This document shows positions 24,742-32,334 of a DNA stretch of 41,593 nucleotides, piece after piece. Both the position numbers and the translations under genes were made by a program. The notes below the pieces were generated by a model. The model did no database searches. It saw only the letters and a program-made list of their open reading frames with translations, and was not told the DNA's origin. The stretch's first letter is position 1; the number at the start of each line of letters is the position of its first letter. Origin of the DNA: Saprospiraceae bacterium. Lineage in GTDB: Bacteria; Bacteroidota; Bacteroidia; Chitinophagales; Saprospiraceae. The stretch lies in assembly GCA_022841345.1 (NCBI GenBank), contig JALHRR010000042.1, positions 1 to 41,593 of the forward strand, written 5' to 3'.

Positions 24742-26169
24742 ATGCACAATAGTAAATTACTAAGAGTACTGAGACAGTTTACAAAATCGGAGAGAAAATC
24801 CATTACAGCTTTTGTCCAAACCTCTTTTCAAATTAACAATATTAAGATTCGTCACCTTGTCGAATATTTAATTGAAAACATTGACAAAGGCTTTAAAGAT
24901 GAAGATCAAGTTTTTGAAAGAAAATTGATCTGGATGAAAATCTCGCCAGAAACAGAATATAACTACACATACTTACGCAAAATCGCTTCGGATTCAATCA
25001 AAGCAATTGAAGAATTTATGATTGTTGATCAATTGAAAGGAAATGTAAATCTAAAAACCCATTTATTACTAGAGAATTCAAAAGTTCGAGAAAATAAACT
25101 ACTTCAAGAAATTGCCATTGATAGATATGAACAAAATAAGTCACTTTTCTTCAGTCGAAGAAATTCAGTCAATATTTACAACACCCAAATATTAAAAAAT
25201 CTTTTCATATTAAAAGATTTAGATAAAGTAAGATATCAAGAGAGTGGTATAGATGATATAATATTTGAATTAGACAAGTTTTACATAACAGAAAAGTTAA
25301 AATTGCTCTGCGACTTATTGAGCAGAAATTGGGACCTGGATGTTTCTGAATTTACATTCTTTAAACAAATAATTGATGAAGTTGGGAATAATGATAAATT
25401 CAATGTTCCGTCTATAAAAGTTTACTATTATATCTATTTAACTTATTCTGATCCTGAAGATATTAATCATTATTATAATTTAAAAAAGCTTCTTTTAAAA
25501 CACTATGCAGAATTTGATGAATATGAATCAAAAAGTCTCTTTGATGCAACTTTAAGTTATGGGATTGCCAAAGTTAATAAAGGCGATCTGACTTTCCTGT
25601 CTGAAGTATTTGATTTATTTAAGTCCTCATTAAAATTAGGAACGATTCTTCTAAATAATAAAATAGAATCATACCATTTCAAAATAATTGTAATGACAGG
25701 GTTAAGACTTTCAGAATACGATTGGGTAGAATATTTTATTGAAGAATACAAAAATATGATAGCCGACGAGGAAAGAGAAAATACTAGTAGTTACAATTTA
25801 GCAATGTTACATTTTTATAGAAAGAATTTCAACAATGTTTTAACACTTCTTCAACAAATTGAATACGAAGATCTTACATATAATCTAGGAGCCAAATCGA
25901 TGCTCTTAGCAACCTATTATGAGTTGGATGAATTTGAACCTTTACACTCACTCTTGGATAGCTTTAAGGTATTCTTAAACAGGAAGAAGTCAAAAATTCC
26001 AAGTAGTACAATCACCAATTATCAAAACTTGATCAAATTCACTCGCCGATTACTTTCTATAAATGCAGGGGATGAAACTTCCTTAAATAAATTAGAAGCA
26101 GACATCAATAAAAGTGAAGGCGTAGCCAGTATAAAATGGCTCAGAGAAAAAATCGAACAACTCCGCTAA
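24742..26169 (+). CDS. Alpha-helical protein of unknown function, AT-rich
   Basis: This 475-residue soluble protein is predicted almost wholly helical, with many Leu/Ile/Tyr/Asn/Lys residues and no signal peptide or membrane helix. The N-terminus (LRVLRQFTKSERKSITAFVQTSFQINN) resembles the start of a Bacteroidota-specific group of uncharacterised proteins, and the later part (YNLAMLHFYRKNFNNVLTLL) has TPR-like spacing. I cannot name a domain or function. Base composition is visibly more AT-rich than its neighbours, which may mean relaxed selection or later acquisition. Its stop codon TAA (26167-26169) overlaps the stop of the convergent photolyase gene by 3 bases within a 4-base gene overlap, with no terminator between them. 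Confidence 0.8.
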   Translation: MHNSKLLRVLRQFTKSERKSITAFVQTSFQINNIKIRHLVEYLIENIDKGFKDEDQVFERKLIWMKISPETEYNYTYLRKIASDSIKAIEEFMIVDQLKGNVNLKTHLLLENSKVRENKLLQEIAIDRYEQNKSLFFSRRNSVNIYNTQILKNLFILKDLDKVRYQESGIDDIIFELDKFYITEKLKLLCDLLSRNWDLDVSEFTFFKQIIDEVGNNDKFNVPSIKVYYYIYLTYSDPEDINHYYNLKKLLLKHYAEFDEYESKSLFDATLSYGIAKVNKGDLTFLSEVFDLFKSSLKLGTILLNNKIESYHFKIIVMTGLRLSEYDWVEYFIEEYKNMIADEERENTSSYNLAMLHFYRKNFNNVLTLLQQIEYEDLTYNLGAKSMLLATYYELDEFEPLHSLLDSFKVFLNRKKSKIPSSTITNYQNLIKFTRRLLSINAGDETSLNKLEADINKSEGVASIKWLREKIEQLR

Positions 26170-27491
26170 TCCCCTGCCAACGCAGCCTTATACACAGCCA
26201 AGCATCGCTCTCTTGCGAATTTATGATCTACAATGGGCTTCACATAAGCAGGACTATTCCATTCAGGGACCCATTTTGAAATGTATTTGTAATCCTTATC
26301 AAACTTTTGAGTCTGTGCATCAGGACTGAAGATTCTAAAATAAGGCGCTGCATCTGTGCCGCATCCGGCGGCCCATTGCCAGCCTCCATTGTTACTGGCC
26401 AAATCAAAGTCCAGCAATTTCTCCGCAAAATATGCTTCTCCCCCTCGCCAGTCTATCAATAAATGCTTGGTTAGAAAACTGGCAGTAATCATCCTGACCC
26501 TATTGTGCATGAATCCTGTAGCATTCAATTCCCGCATACCTGCATCAACAATTGGATAGCCTGTTTTGCCTTCACACCAGACTTTAAACTCAGCCTCGTC
26601 CTGTCTCCATTCGATCCGGTCATAGGCAGGTTTGAAGGCTTTGCCAGCCACCTTCGGAAAATGGGCAAGTATCTGACTGTAAAAATCTCTCCAAATCAGT
26701 TCATTCAAAAAAGTCTGACTTAAGCTGACAGCTTTCCGTGCCTTTTCCCGAATAGAAATAGTACCAAAACGAAAATGAATTCCCAATCTGGATGTGCCCC
26801 GAATACCCGGAAAATTTCTCTTCTCATGATATTCTTTTACGAGGGATCTTGGAACTTCTTTGGAAGGAATGTCTATGCCTGACCTTTCAAAACCCATAGA
26901 CTCAAGGGTCGGAACTTCAGACCCACTATATGAATAAAAATTTGAGAAATGCTGCTCAGTTGGATAAGAGCTCAGATAAAAGGAATCCTGCACGTTTGTT
27001 TTTTCCTCCTGCAACTTAGCCATCCACTTTTTGCTATAAGGAGTAAAAACAGTATAAGGCAAGCCATCATCCTTGATGACTTCATTCCATTCGAAAATGA
27101 CATGGTCTTTGAAAGTTCTGAAATCTATCCCTTTTGATTCGAGTAAAATTTTAATATCGTTATCCCTTTTGATGGCATACGGTTCGTAATCTCTGTTTGT
27201 ATAGACTGTCCCGATCTCGAACTCCTCTGTCCATTTTTTCCAGATTTCTACCGGGTATCCATATTCTACAGTCAGATCTGAACCCAAACTTTGCAGCTGC
27301 TTTTTTAAGAATTGTAATTGATCATAAATAAAAGTCACTCTGGCATCATCCTTCGGTAAATTATCCAGTATATTTTTATCAAGAATGAATACCGGCAGTA
27401 CCGGATGCTGACCTTTTAATACATGAAATAAGCCCGCATTGTCCTCCAGCCGGAGATCACGACGAAACCAGAAAAAGCAAACTTTATTCAT
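26166..27491 (-). CDS. phrB: Deoxyribodipyrimidine photolyase/cryptochrome
   Basis: This 441-residue flavoprotein repairs UV-induced pyrimidine dimers with light. It starts with the antenna-binding alpha/beta domain (VCFFWFRRDLRLEDNAGL) and continues with the FAD-binding helical domain: TSRLGIHFRFG, ELIWRDFYSQIL, GYPIVDAGMRELNATGFMHNRVRM, and NNGGWQWAAGCGTDAAPYFRIFSP. This is the class I CPD/cryptochrome pattern; the DASH hallmarks are not seen. It is a single gene with no recognisable light-response partner. Its end overlaps the convergent AT-rich gene by 4 bases. Confidence 0.95.
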   Translation of the reverse strand: MNKVCFFWFRRDLRLEDNAGLFHVLKGQHPVLPVFILDKNILDNLPKDDARVTFIYDQLQFLKKQLQSLGSDLTVEYGYPVEIWKKWTEEFEIGTVYTNRDYEPYAIKRDNDIKILLESKGIDFRTFKDHVIFEWNEVIKDDGLPYTVFTPYSKKWMAKLQEEKTNVQDSFYLSSYPTEQHFSNFYSYSGSEVPTLESMGFERSGIDIPSKEVPRSLVKEYHEKRNFPGIRGTSRLGIHFRFGTISIREKARKAVSLSQTFLNELIWRDFYSQILAHFPKVAGKAFKPAYDRIEWRQDEAEFKVWCEGKTGYPIVDAGMRELNATGFMHNRVRMITASFLTKHLLIDWRGGEAYFAEKLLDFDLASNNGGWQWAAGCGTDAAPYFRIFSPDAQTQKFDKDYKYISKWVPEWNSPAYVKPIVDHKFARERCLAVYKAALAGD

Positions 27492-27564
27492 GCAAAATTT
27501 ATGGTTTTAAGCATCAAATGGCAGCTTAAACATGTAAAGTATTTGCATGGTTCTGTGTAAAATG

Positions 27565-27600
27565 AAAAAAGCCGGAGATTCTGAGAACCCCCGGCTTTAT
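27565..27600 (-). terminator. Rho-independent terminator of dnaK
   Basis: An 8-bp outer stem pairs 27568-27575 with 27591-27598, with a small inner stem TTC/GAA. On the minus strand it is followed by a T run (from the A run at 27565-27570). It lies just past the dnaK stop. Confidence 0.85.
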
Positions 27601-27616
27601 TATATCAAGTGACAAA

Positions 27617-29533
27617 TTACTTCTTGTCGTCGACTTCTTCAAATTCTACATCAGTAACTTCTTCAGCAGCGTTGGATCCGTTTGATGAATCTTGTGCTCC
27701 TGCATTTGCTCCCGCACCTGCGCCAGCATCTTGCTGTGCCTGATAGATATGCTGAGATGCAGCCTGCCAAGCAGTGTTCAATGCTTCAGTAGCTTTATCT
27801 ACCTTATCTATATCCTGTGCAGCATGTGCCTCTTTGAGATCCTTTACAGCATTTTCAATAGTTGAACGCTCTCCTGCCGGAATTTTTTCGCCGAATTCCT
27901 TCAACTGCTTTTCAGTTTGGAATACAAGTGCATCAGCAGCATTCAGTTTTTCAACTCTTTCTTTTGTAGCTTTATCAGTCTCAGCATTGGCAGCAGCTTC
28001 TGCTTTCATTCTTTCGATCTCCTCTTTTGAAAGTCCTGTGGAAGCTTCGATACGGATATTTTGTTTCTTGCCTGTTCCTTTGTCCATAGCTGTTACATTC
28101 AAAATACCATTTGCATCCAGGTCAAAAGAAACTTCAATCTGAGGTATTCCCCTTTGAGCAGGTGGTAATCCATCCAGGATAAAACGTCCTACTGAACGAT
28201 TATCCCTCGCCATCGGTCTTTCTCCCTGAAGGATATGAATTTCTACAGAAGGCTGATTATCAGCAGCTGTAGAATACACTTTAGATTTTTTAGTTGGAAT
28301 GGTTGAGTTGGATTCGATCACCACATCATACACTCCACCCATAGTTTCGATACCCAGTGAAAGCGGCGTTACATCCAGCAAAAGTACGTCTTTCACGTCT
28401 CCGCTTAAAACTCCACCCTGAATGGATGCGCCAATAGCAACTACCTCATCCGGATTCACACTTCTGTTTGGTTTCTTACCGAAGAATTCCTCAACTGCTT
28501 GTTGAATTCTTGGAATACGGGTAGATCCACCTACCAGGATTACTTCATTTATTTCTGAGGTACCAAGACCAGCATCCTTCAATGCTTTTCTGCAAGGCTC
28601 CAGAGTACGCTGTACCAAATCATCAGCCATTTGCTCAAACTTAGAGCGGCTCAGTTTCATGACTAAGTGCTTAGGCACTCCATCCACAGCTGTGATATAT
28701 GGAAGATTTACTTCGGTCTCTGTAGAAGAAGAAAGCTCAATCTTAGCCTTTTCCGCAGCATCTTTCAAACGCTGAAGTGCCATAGGGTCTTTGCGCAGAT
28801 CAATATTTTCCTGAGTTTTAAACTCATCCGCCATCCAGTTGATGATTACACGGTCAAAGTCATCTCCTCCCAGGTGAGTATCACCATTGGTGGATTTTAC
28901 TTCAAAAACACCATCTCCCAATTCAAGGATGGAGATATCAAAAGTACCTCCACCAAGGTCATAAACAGCAATAGTGGAATCCTGTCCTTTCTTGTCCAAA
29001 CCGTAAGCAAGTGCAGCAGCAGTCGGCTCATTGATGATACGGCTGATTTTCAAGCCTGCGATTTCACCCGCTTCTTTGGTTGCTTGTCTTTGAGAGTCAT
29101 TGAAGTAAGCAGGAACAGTTACAACAGCTTCTGTTACTGTAGTCCCAAGATAATCTTCAGCTACTTTTTTCATTTTCTGAAGGATCATAGCGGAGATCTC
29201 CTGAGCTGAGTAAAATCTTCCATCGATTTCTACTTTCACAGTATCGTTGTCGCCTTTTGCTACTTTGTATGCAGCATGGGAGATTTCTCCACCTACTTCA
29301 GAGAAGCGCTGACCCATAAATCTTTTGATGGAAGCCACCGTACGGGTGGGATTGGTAATAGCCTGACGTTTCGCCGGATCACCGATTTTTCTTTCGCCAT
29401 TGTCCATAAAGGCAACGACTGAAGGAGTGGTTCTTCTTCCTTCATCATTAGGTATTACTACCGGCTCATTACCTTCCATCACGGCAACGCAGGAGTTGGT
29501 CGTACCCAAATCTATTCCTATTATTTTACTCAT
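27617..29533 (-). CDS. dnaK: Chaperone DnaK (Hsp70)
   Basis: This is the ATP-driven chaperone that binds exposed hydrophobic peptides with DnaJ and GrpE. At 638 residues it has the standard length. The ATPase domain shows [37 protein letters not shown] and [12 protein letters not shown]; the substrate domain shows [14 protein letters not shown]; and the C-terminal tail ends [13 protein letters not shown], close to the EEVD class. I start at ATG 29531-29533 ([10 protein letters not shown]); an upstream in-frame start adds 60 residues with no family likeness. No dnaJ or grpE lies next to it. The leader contains two hairpins (separate entry), and no full TAnnTTTG element is found, so it may be under a heat-shock-type control. 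Confidence 0.97.
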   Translation of the reverse strand: MSKIIGIDLGTTNSCVAVMEGNEPVVIPNDEGRRTTPSVVAFMDNGERKIGDPAKRQAITNPTRTVASIKRFMGQRFSEVGGEISHAAYKVAKGDNDTVKVEIDGRFYSAQEISAMILQKMKKVAEDYLGTTVTEAVVTVPAYFNDSQRQATKEAGEIAGLKISRIINEPTAAALAYGLDKKGQDSTIAVYDLGGGTFDISILELGDGVFEVKSTNGDTHLGGDDFDRVIINWMADEFKTQENIDLRKDPMALQRLKDAAEKAKIELSSSTETEVNLPYITAVDGVPKHLVMKLSRSKFEQMADDLVQRTLEPCRKALKDAGLGTSEINEVILVGGSTRIPRIQQAVEEFFGKKPNRSVNPDEVVAIGASIQGGVLSGDVKDVLLLDVTPLSLGIETMGGVYDVVIESNSTIPTKKSKVYSTAADNQPSVEIHILQGERPMARDNRSVGRFILDGLPPAQRGIPQIEVSFDLDANGILNVTAMDKGTGKKQNIRIEASTGLSKEEIERMKAEAAANAETDKATKERVEKLNAADALVFQTEKQLKEFGEKIPAGERSTIENAVKDLKEAHAAQDIDKVDKATEALNTAWQAASQHIYQAQQDAGAGAGANAGAQDSSNGSNAAEEVTDVEFEEVDDKK

Positions 29534-29897
29534 TGTTATTCGTTTTAATATGTATTTAATCTGATATCCCTCACAGTTCAATTCGCGTGCCACCGGCCTG
29601 AACGCAGAATATGACTGACAAAATGTAGTTTGAGTAGGAAAAGCTGACAGGTAGAATTGGGGTGGTATGACAAAACGACATGAAAAGCCGAAAGATTTCA
29701 GCTTTCTCCCCAAAGCATTGGGGATCAGTGGTTTCAGATTTGAGATTTAAAACAGCCAAATAGCAACCATTTTTATTAAAAAATTCAAATAGAAAAGATG
29801 GAATTGAATGTTTTATAATGCAATGTAAAATCCATATTTTAAAAAGTCGAATATAAGATTTTTTGCATGTACTATTAATTCCATTTAACTTTAAGCT
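29534..29897 (-). promoter_or_regulatory. dnaK leader region with two adjacent hairpins
   Basis: This 364-bp gap separates dnaK from the divergent antitoxin gene. It holds two hairpins side by side, best stable in the dnaK-direction RNA: a 10-bp stem pairing 29684-29693 with 29696-29705 (one G·U; the loop opens to about six bases) and CCCCAA/TTGGGG (29708-29713 with 29718-29723, 4-base loop). No CIRCE-like repeat (TTAGCACTC-N9-GAGTGCTAA) and no full -7 consensus element were found. TCTATTTG at 29786-29793 (minus) is one base off the consensus and would give a long leader. A minus-strand ORF over this stretch has no family likeness. Confidence 0.4.
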
Positions 29898-30149
29898 ATG
29901 ATTACAACCTATACCAGATTTAAACAAAAACTGAAAACCTATCTCGATGAGGCCGCTGCCCTCAAGAGTCCACTTTATGTTAAGAGAGCTAATGGGGCAA
30001 ATATTGTAGTTCTTGCGGAATCAGAATATACAAGCATAATGGAAACATTGTACTTATTAAAATCACCTAAGAATGCAACAAGATTGCTTAAAGCCATTGA
30101 ACAATTTCATGAAGGCAAGGGAGAAATCCGGGATTTACATGAGGAATAA
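29898..30149 (+). CDS. Phd/YefM-family antitoxin without a toxin gene
   Basis: This 83-residue protein has the Phd/YefM antitoxin layout: an N-terminal DNA-binding part (TYTRFKQKLKTYLDEAAAL, then PLYVKRANGANIVVLAESEYTSIMETLYLL) and a C-terminal toxin-binding tail (PKNATRLLKAIEQFHEGKGEIRDL). Such proteins repress their own operon and neutralise a RelE/YoeB-type toxin. No toxin ORF follows within the next bases: a terminator begins 23 bp after its stop and then a tRNA lies on the other strand. It is therefore an orphan, perhaps the remains of a toxin-antitoxin pair or a regulator with other partners. A near-consensus -7 (TAACTTTA, 29886-29893) lies only four bases before the ATG. Confidence 0.85.
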   Translation: MITTYTRFKQKLKTYLDEAAALKSPLYVKRANGANIVVLAESEYTSIMETLYLLKSPKNATRLLKAIEQFHEGKGEIRDLHEE

Positions 30150-30171
30150 AGAGAATTAAAATAAGCATACA

Positions 30172-30199
30172 AAAAAGACGCCATTTCCAGCGTCTTTTT
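30172..30199. terminator. Bidirectional terminator between antitoxin and tRNA-Arg
   Basis: A 10-bp stem pairs 30172-30181 with 30190-30199 (AAAAAGACGC/GCGTCTTTTT) around an 8-base loop. It has T runs on both strands, ending the antitoxin transcript in one direction and the tRNA transcript in the other. Confidence 0.85.
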
Positions 30200-30200
30200 G

Positions 30201-30274
30201 TGACCCCGACAGGGTTCGAACCTGTAACCTTCAGAACCGGAATCTGATACTCTATCCAATTGAGCTACGGGGCC
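30201..30274 (-). tRNA. tRNA-Arg(CCG)
   Basis: A 74-nt cloverleaf reads on the minus strand from 30274 to 30201. The acceptor stem is GGCCCCG/CGGGGTC (one G·T), the D arm GCTC...GAGT, the anticodon stem TCAGA/TCTGA with loop TTCCGGT and anticodon CCG, and the T arm ACAGG-TTCGAAC-CCTGT; the discriminator base is A. The CCA end is not encoded. It reads CGG arginine codons. A -7 consensus element lies about 80 bases upstream. Confidence 0.95.
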
Positions 30275-30352
30275 ATATTTTTCTTTGTTCATAACAGCTT
30301 AACTTCTGAGCTGATTATAGTGAAATGCACTCTCAAGAACCCATATCAAGCC

Positions 30353-30361
30353 GCAAATGTA
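30353..30361 (-). promoter_or_regulatory. -7 promoter element for tRNA-Arg
   Basis: On the minus strand TACATTTGC is a full match to TAnnTTTGY. The predicted transcript start is near 30349, giving a 5' leader of about 75 bases that would be removed by RNase P. Confidence 0.5.
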
Positions 30362-30426
30362 CTCAACAATAGTAAATAATCTTTGATCTTTTTGATTAAA
30401 TCTATTGTGGGTAAAATCCTGCCAGG

Positions 30427-30434
30427 TATATTTG
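30427..30434 (+). promoter_or_regulatory. -7 promoter element touching the MobA-FdhD start
   Basis: TATATTTG is a full match to the -7 consensus but ends only four bases before the ATG at 30439. If used, the transcript would be leaderless or nearly so. The ATG itself is firm because the MobA core begins within ten residues of it. Confidence 0.4.
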
Positions 30435-30438
30435 GAAC

Positions 30439-31863
30439 ATGGAAAATAAGACGAAGGTATTGATTCTGGCAGGCGGGGAAAGCAAGAGGATGGGACACAA
30501 TAAAGCTTTCATCCGGTATCATGATAAACCCCAGGTGCTCCATCTTGCAGAGATTTTAAGAAAATTGGATCAGGAAGTTCATTTTTCATTCCAAGAAGAT
30601 TCGGAAAATCAAGGACTTGAAAGACAAAGCATTATTGTCGATTCCCCAAAATGGAAAGGTCATGGCCCTATCAGTGGTCTACTGGGAGCTTTTGAAGCAT
30701 TCCCCGATTCAGATTGGATGGTAATTGCGTGCGATTACCCTTTATTGGATGAACAGACTTTATATGATTTTCTGGTTTTCACCCATAAAGAGCCTGACTC
30801 CGTCGCTGCATTCAGGGCTTCAGATGAGGGTTTCTTTGAACCTTTATTAGCCTATTACCCGGCAGTGTCTTATCAATTGCTATTGGAACATATTCATTCA
30901 GGCGATGATTCGTTGCAGCACTTTTTGCAGAAAATGAATACCAGGTCATTCAATCCGGAAAATAAAAACAGCATACTCAACTCGAATACCATCAATGAAA
31001 TGTTGCAAATCCAATTAGACATCAAGCGTTCAGGTTCCACAGAAATGAACAAAACTGTAAAGATTGACAGAATTAGCAAGAATGGAAATCTGAGAATGGA
31101 TGATTTTCTTGTTGTAGAGGAACCTCTGGAAATCCGGGTGACTTACCCAAAAAATGGAAGTATTGTAGAAAAAAGTATTGCTGTAACTATGCGTACTCCG
31201 GGAATGGATGAAGCACTTGCCGCAGGATTCCTTTTTACAGAAGGACTGGTAAAGGATTTTAAGGCTGTAAAAAAGGTTGAAAAAGTTACGTTTGATTCAC
31301 AAACAGTTTTAGTACATCTTGATGAAAATGCGCTAAATGAAGGGATTCAATCTGAAAGGCAATTTTTTATGAGTTCCAGTTGTGGAATTTGCGGGAAAGG
31401 CAGTATCGAATCAGTCCGAACACAAAGCTCCTACCCTTTTACTGCTGATAATATTCTAATTTCATCCAAAATAATCATGCAATTTCCGGAAGCTATTCAG
31501 GAGTATCAAAAGACTTTTGAAAGAACCGGAGGATTGCATGCTGCAGCACTTTTTACGTTCCGGGGAGAATTGGTATATCTGACGGAAGACATTGGAAGAC
31601 ACAATGCAGTAGACAAATTAACAGGGCATTGCTGGTTGCAGGGCCTTTTACCTTTGGATAATTATATTTTACTGCTCAGCGGAAGAGGTGGATTCGAATT
31701 AATTCAGAAAGCATATATGGCAGGAATAAAGATCGTAGTTTCTATAGGCGCGCCCTCCAGCCTGGCGGTAGAGATGGCAATGGAAGCAGAAATGACTTTG
31801 ATTGGGTTCTTAAAGGCGGACAAAATGAACGTATATTCAGGAAAACAAAGAATTGTTTCATAA
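30439..31863 (+). CDS. MobA-FdhD fusion (molybdenum cofactor guanylyltransferase plus formate dehydrogenase sulfurtransferase)
   Basis: This 474-residue fusion joins two activities. Residues 1-190 are a MobA-type nucleotidyltransferase: VLILAGGESKRMGHNKA (L10-A-G-G, R17-M-G, K22), the GPISGLLGAFEAF loop, and metal-binding D99 in IACDYPL. MobA adds GMP to molybdopterin. A short linker (about 192-205) leads to FdhD, which carries sulfur from a cysteine desulfurase to the Mo cofactor of formate dehydrogenase. Its active pair is C315-G-I-C318 in SSSCGICGKGSIES, with GGLHAAALF and EDIGRHNAVDKLTG following. Both act on the same cofactor, so the fusion is logical. The frame is continuous. It precedes the DUF7009-like and FdhF-type genes. 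An ATG at codon 203 could allow a separate FdhD product, but this is speculation. Confidence 0.93.
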   Translation: MENKTKVLILAGGESKRMGHNKAFIRYHDKPQVLHLAEILRKLDQEVHFSFQEDSENQGLERQSIIVDSPKWKGHGPISGLLGAFEAFPDSDWMVIACDYPLLDEQTLYDFLVFTHKEPDSVAAFRASDEGFFEPLLAYYPAVSYQLLLEHIHSGDDSLQHFLQKMNTRSFNPENKNSILNSNTINEMLQIQLDIKRSGSTEMNKTVKIDRISKNGNLRMDDFLVVEEPLEIRVTYPKNGSIVEKSIAVTMRTPGMDEALAAGFLFTEGLVKDFKAVKKVEKVTFDSQTVLVHLDENALNEGIQSERQFFMSSSCGICGKGSIESVRTQSSYPFTADNILISSKIIMQFPEAIQEYQKTFERTGGLHAAALFTFRGELVYLTEDIGRHNAVDKLTGHCWLQGLLPLDNYILLLSGRGGFELIQKAYMAGIKIVVSIGAPSSLAVEMAMEAEMTLIGFLKADKMNVYSGKQRIVS

Positions 31864-31966
31864 GATTTCGTGAACAAATAGAGAGCCACAAGTTAGAATG
31901 ATACAAATTATGTAATTTTACAAAATTGAATAATAAGCTGTAATATCAGCAGAACATCTTATTTAT

Positions 31967-32332
31967 ATGAAGTTAAGGATCAAAGGAAATAGTATCAGAT
32001 TACGATTGACAAAGTCAGATGTTCAAAAATTGGCACAAACCGGAAATGTCATTGAAACCACTCAAATTGGCAAAGGGAAATTTAAATATGAGCTACAGAC
32101 GAGCAATCAGGATAGTCTGCAAGCATTGTTACATGATGATATAATAACTGTGTACATACCAAAATCATTCGCTGTAAACTGGCATGAAAATGATGTCGTT
32201 GGAATAGATAACCAGGTACCCCTATCTGATGGAAATTTCTTATACATACTGGTAGAAAAAGATTTTGTTTGCCTGGATGAGACTGTGGAAGATCAATCAG
32301 ACAATTATGAAAATCCGAATCAAGTCTGCTAA
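31967..32332 (+). CDS. DUF7009-like small protein of the formate dehydrogenase cluster
   Basis: This 121-residue soluble protein starts MKLRIKGNSIRLRLTKSDVQKL and is rich in beta strands (VIETTQIGKGKFKYELQ, ITVYIPKSF, LYILVEKDFVCLD). This is how I remember the DUF7009 family, which lies beside FdhF-type genes in Bacteroidota; the name is tentative. Two cysteines are present, one in DFVCLDE and one at the very end. It lies 103 bp after the MobA-FdhD gene and 2 bp before the oxidoreductase gene, so it is probably translated with the latter. A role in enzyme maturation or as a subunit is inferred from position only. Confidence 0.65.
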   Translation: MKLRIKGNSIRLRLTKSDVQKLAQTGNVIETTQIGKGKFKYELQTSNQDSLQALLHDDIITVYIPKSFAVNWHENDVVGIDNQVPLSDGNFLYILVEKDFVCLDETVEDQSDNYENPNQVC

Positions 32333-32334
32333 AC

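Noticed and set aside
28667-29209. Plus-strand ORF of 180 residues inside dnaK
   Set aside because: It is the antisense frame of a strongly conserved gene, with no domain of its own.
29534-29713. Upstream extension of DnaK by 60 residues
   Set aside because: DnaK homologs start at [10 protein letters not shown]; the extension has no likeness to Hsp70.
29571-29927. Minus-strand ORF of 118 residues before dnaK
   Set aside because: No family likeness, irregular composition, overlaps the antitoxin start, and covers the hairpin leader of dnaK.
30107-30292. Minus-strand ORF of 61 residues containing GPVAQLDRVSDSGSEG
   Set aside because: It is the well-known false translation of a tRNA gene; the cloverleaf of tRNA-Arg(CCG) explains these bases.
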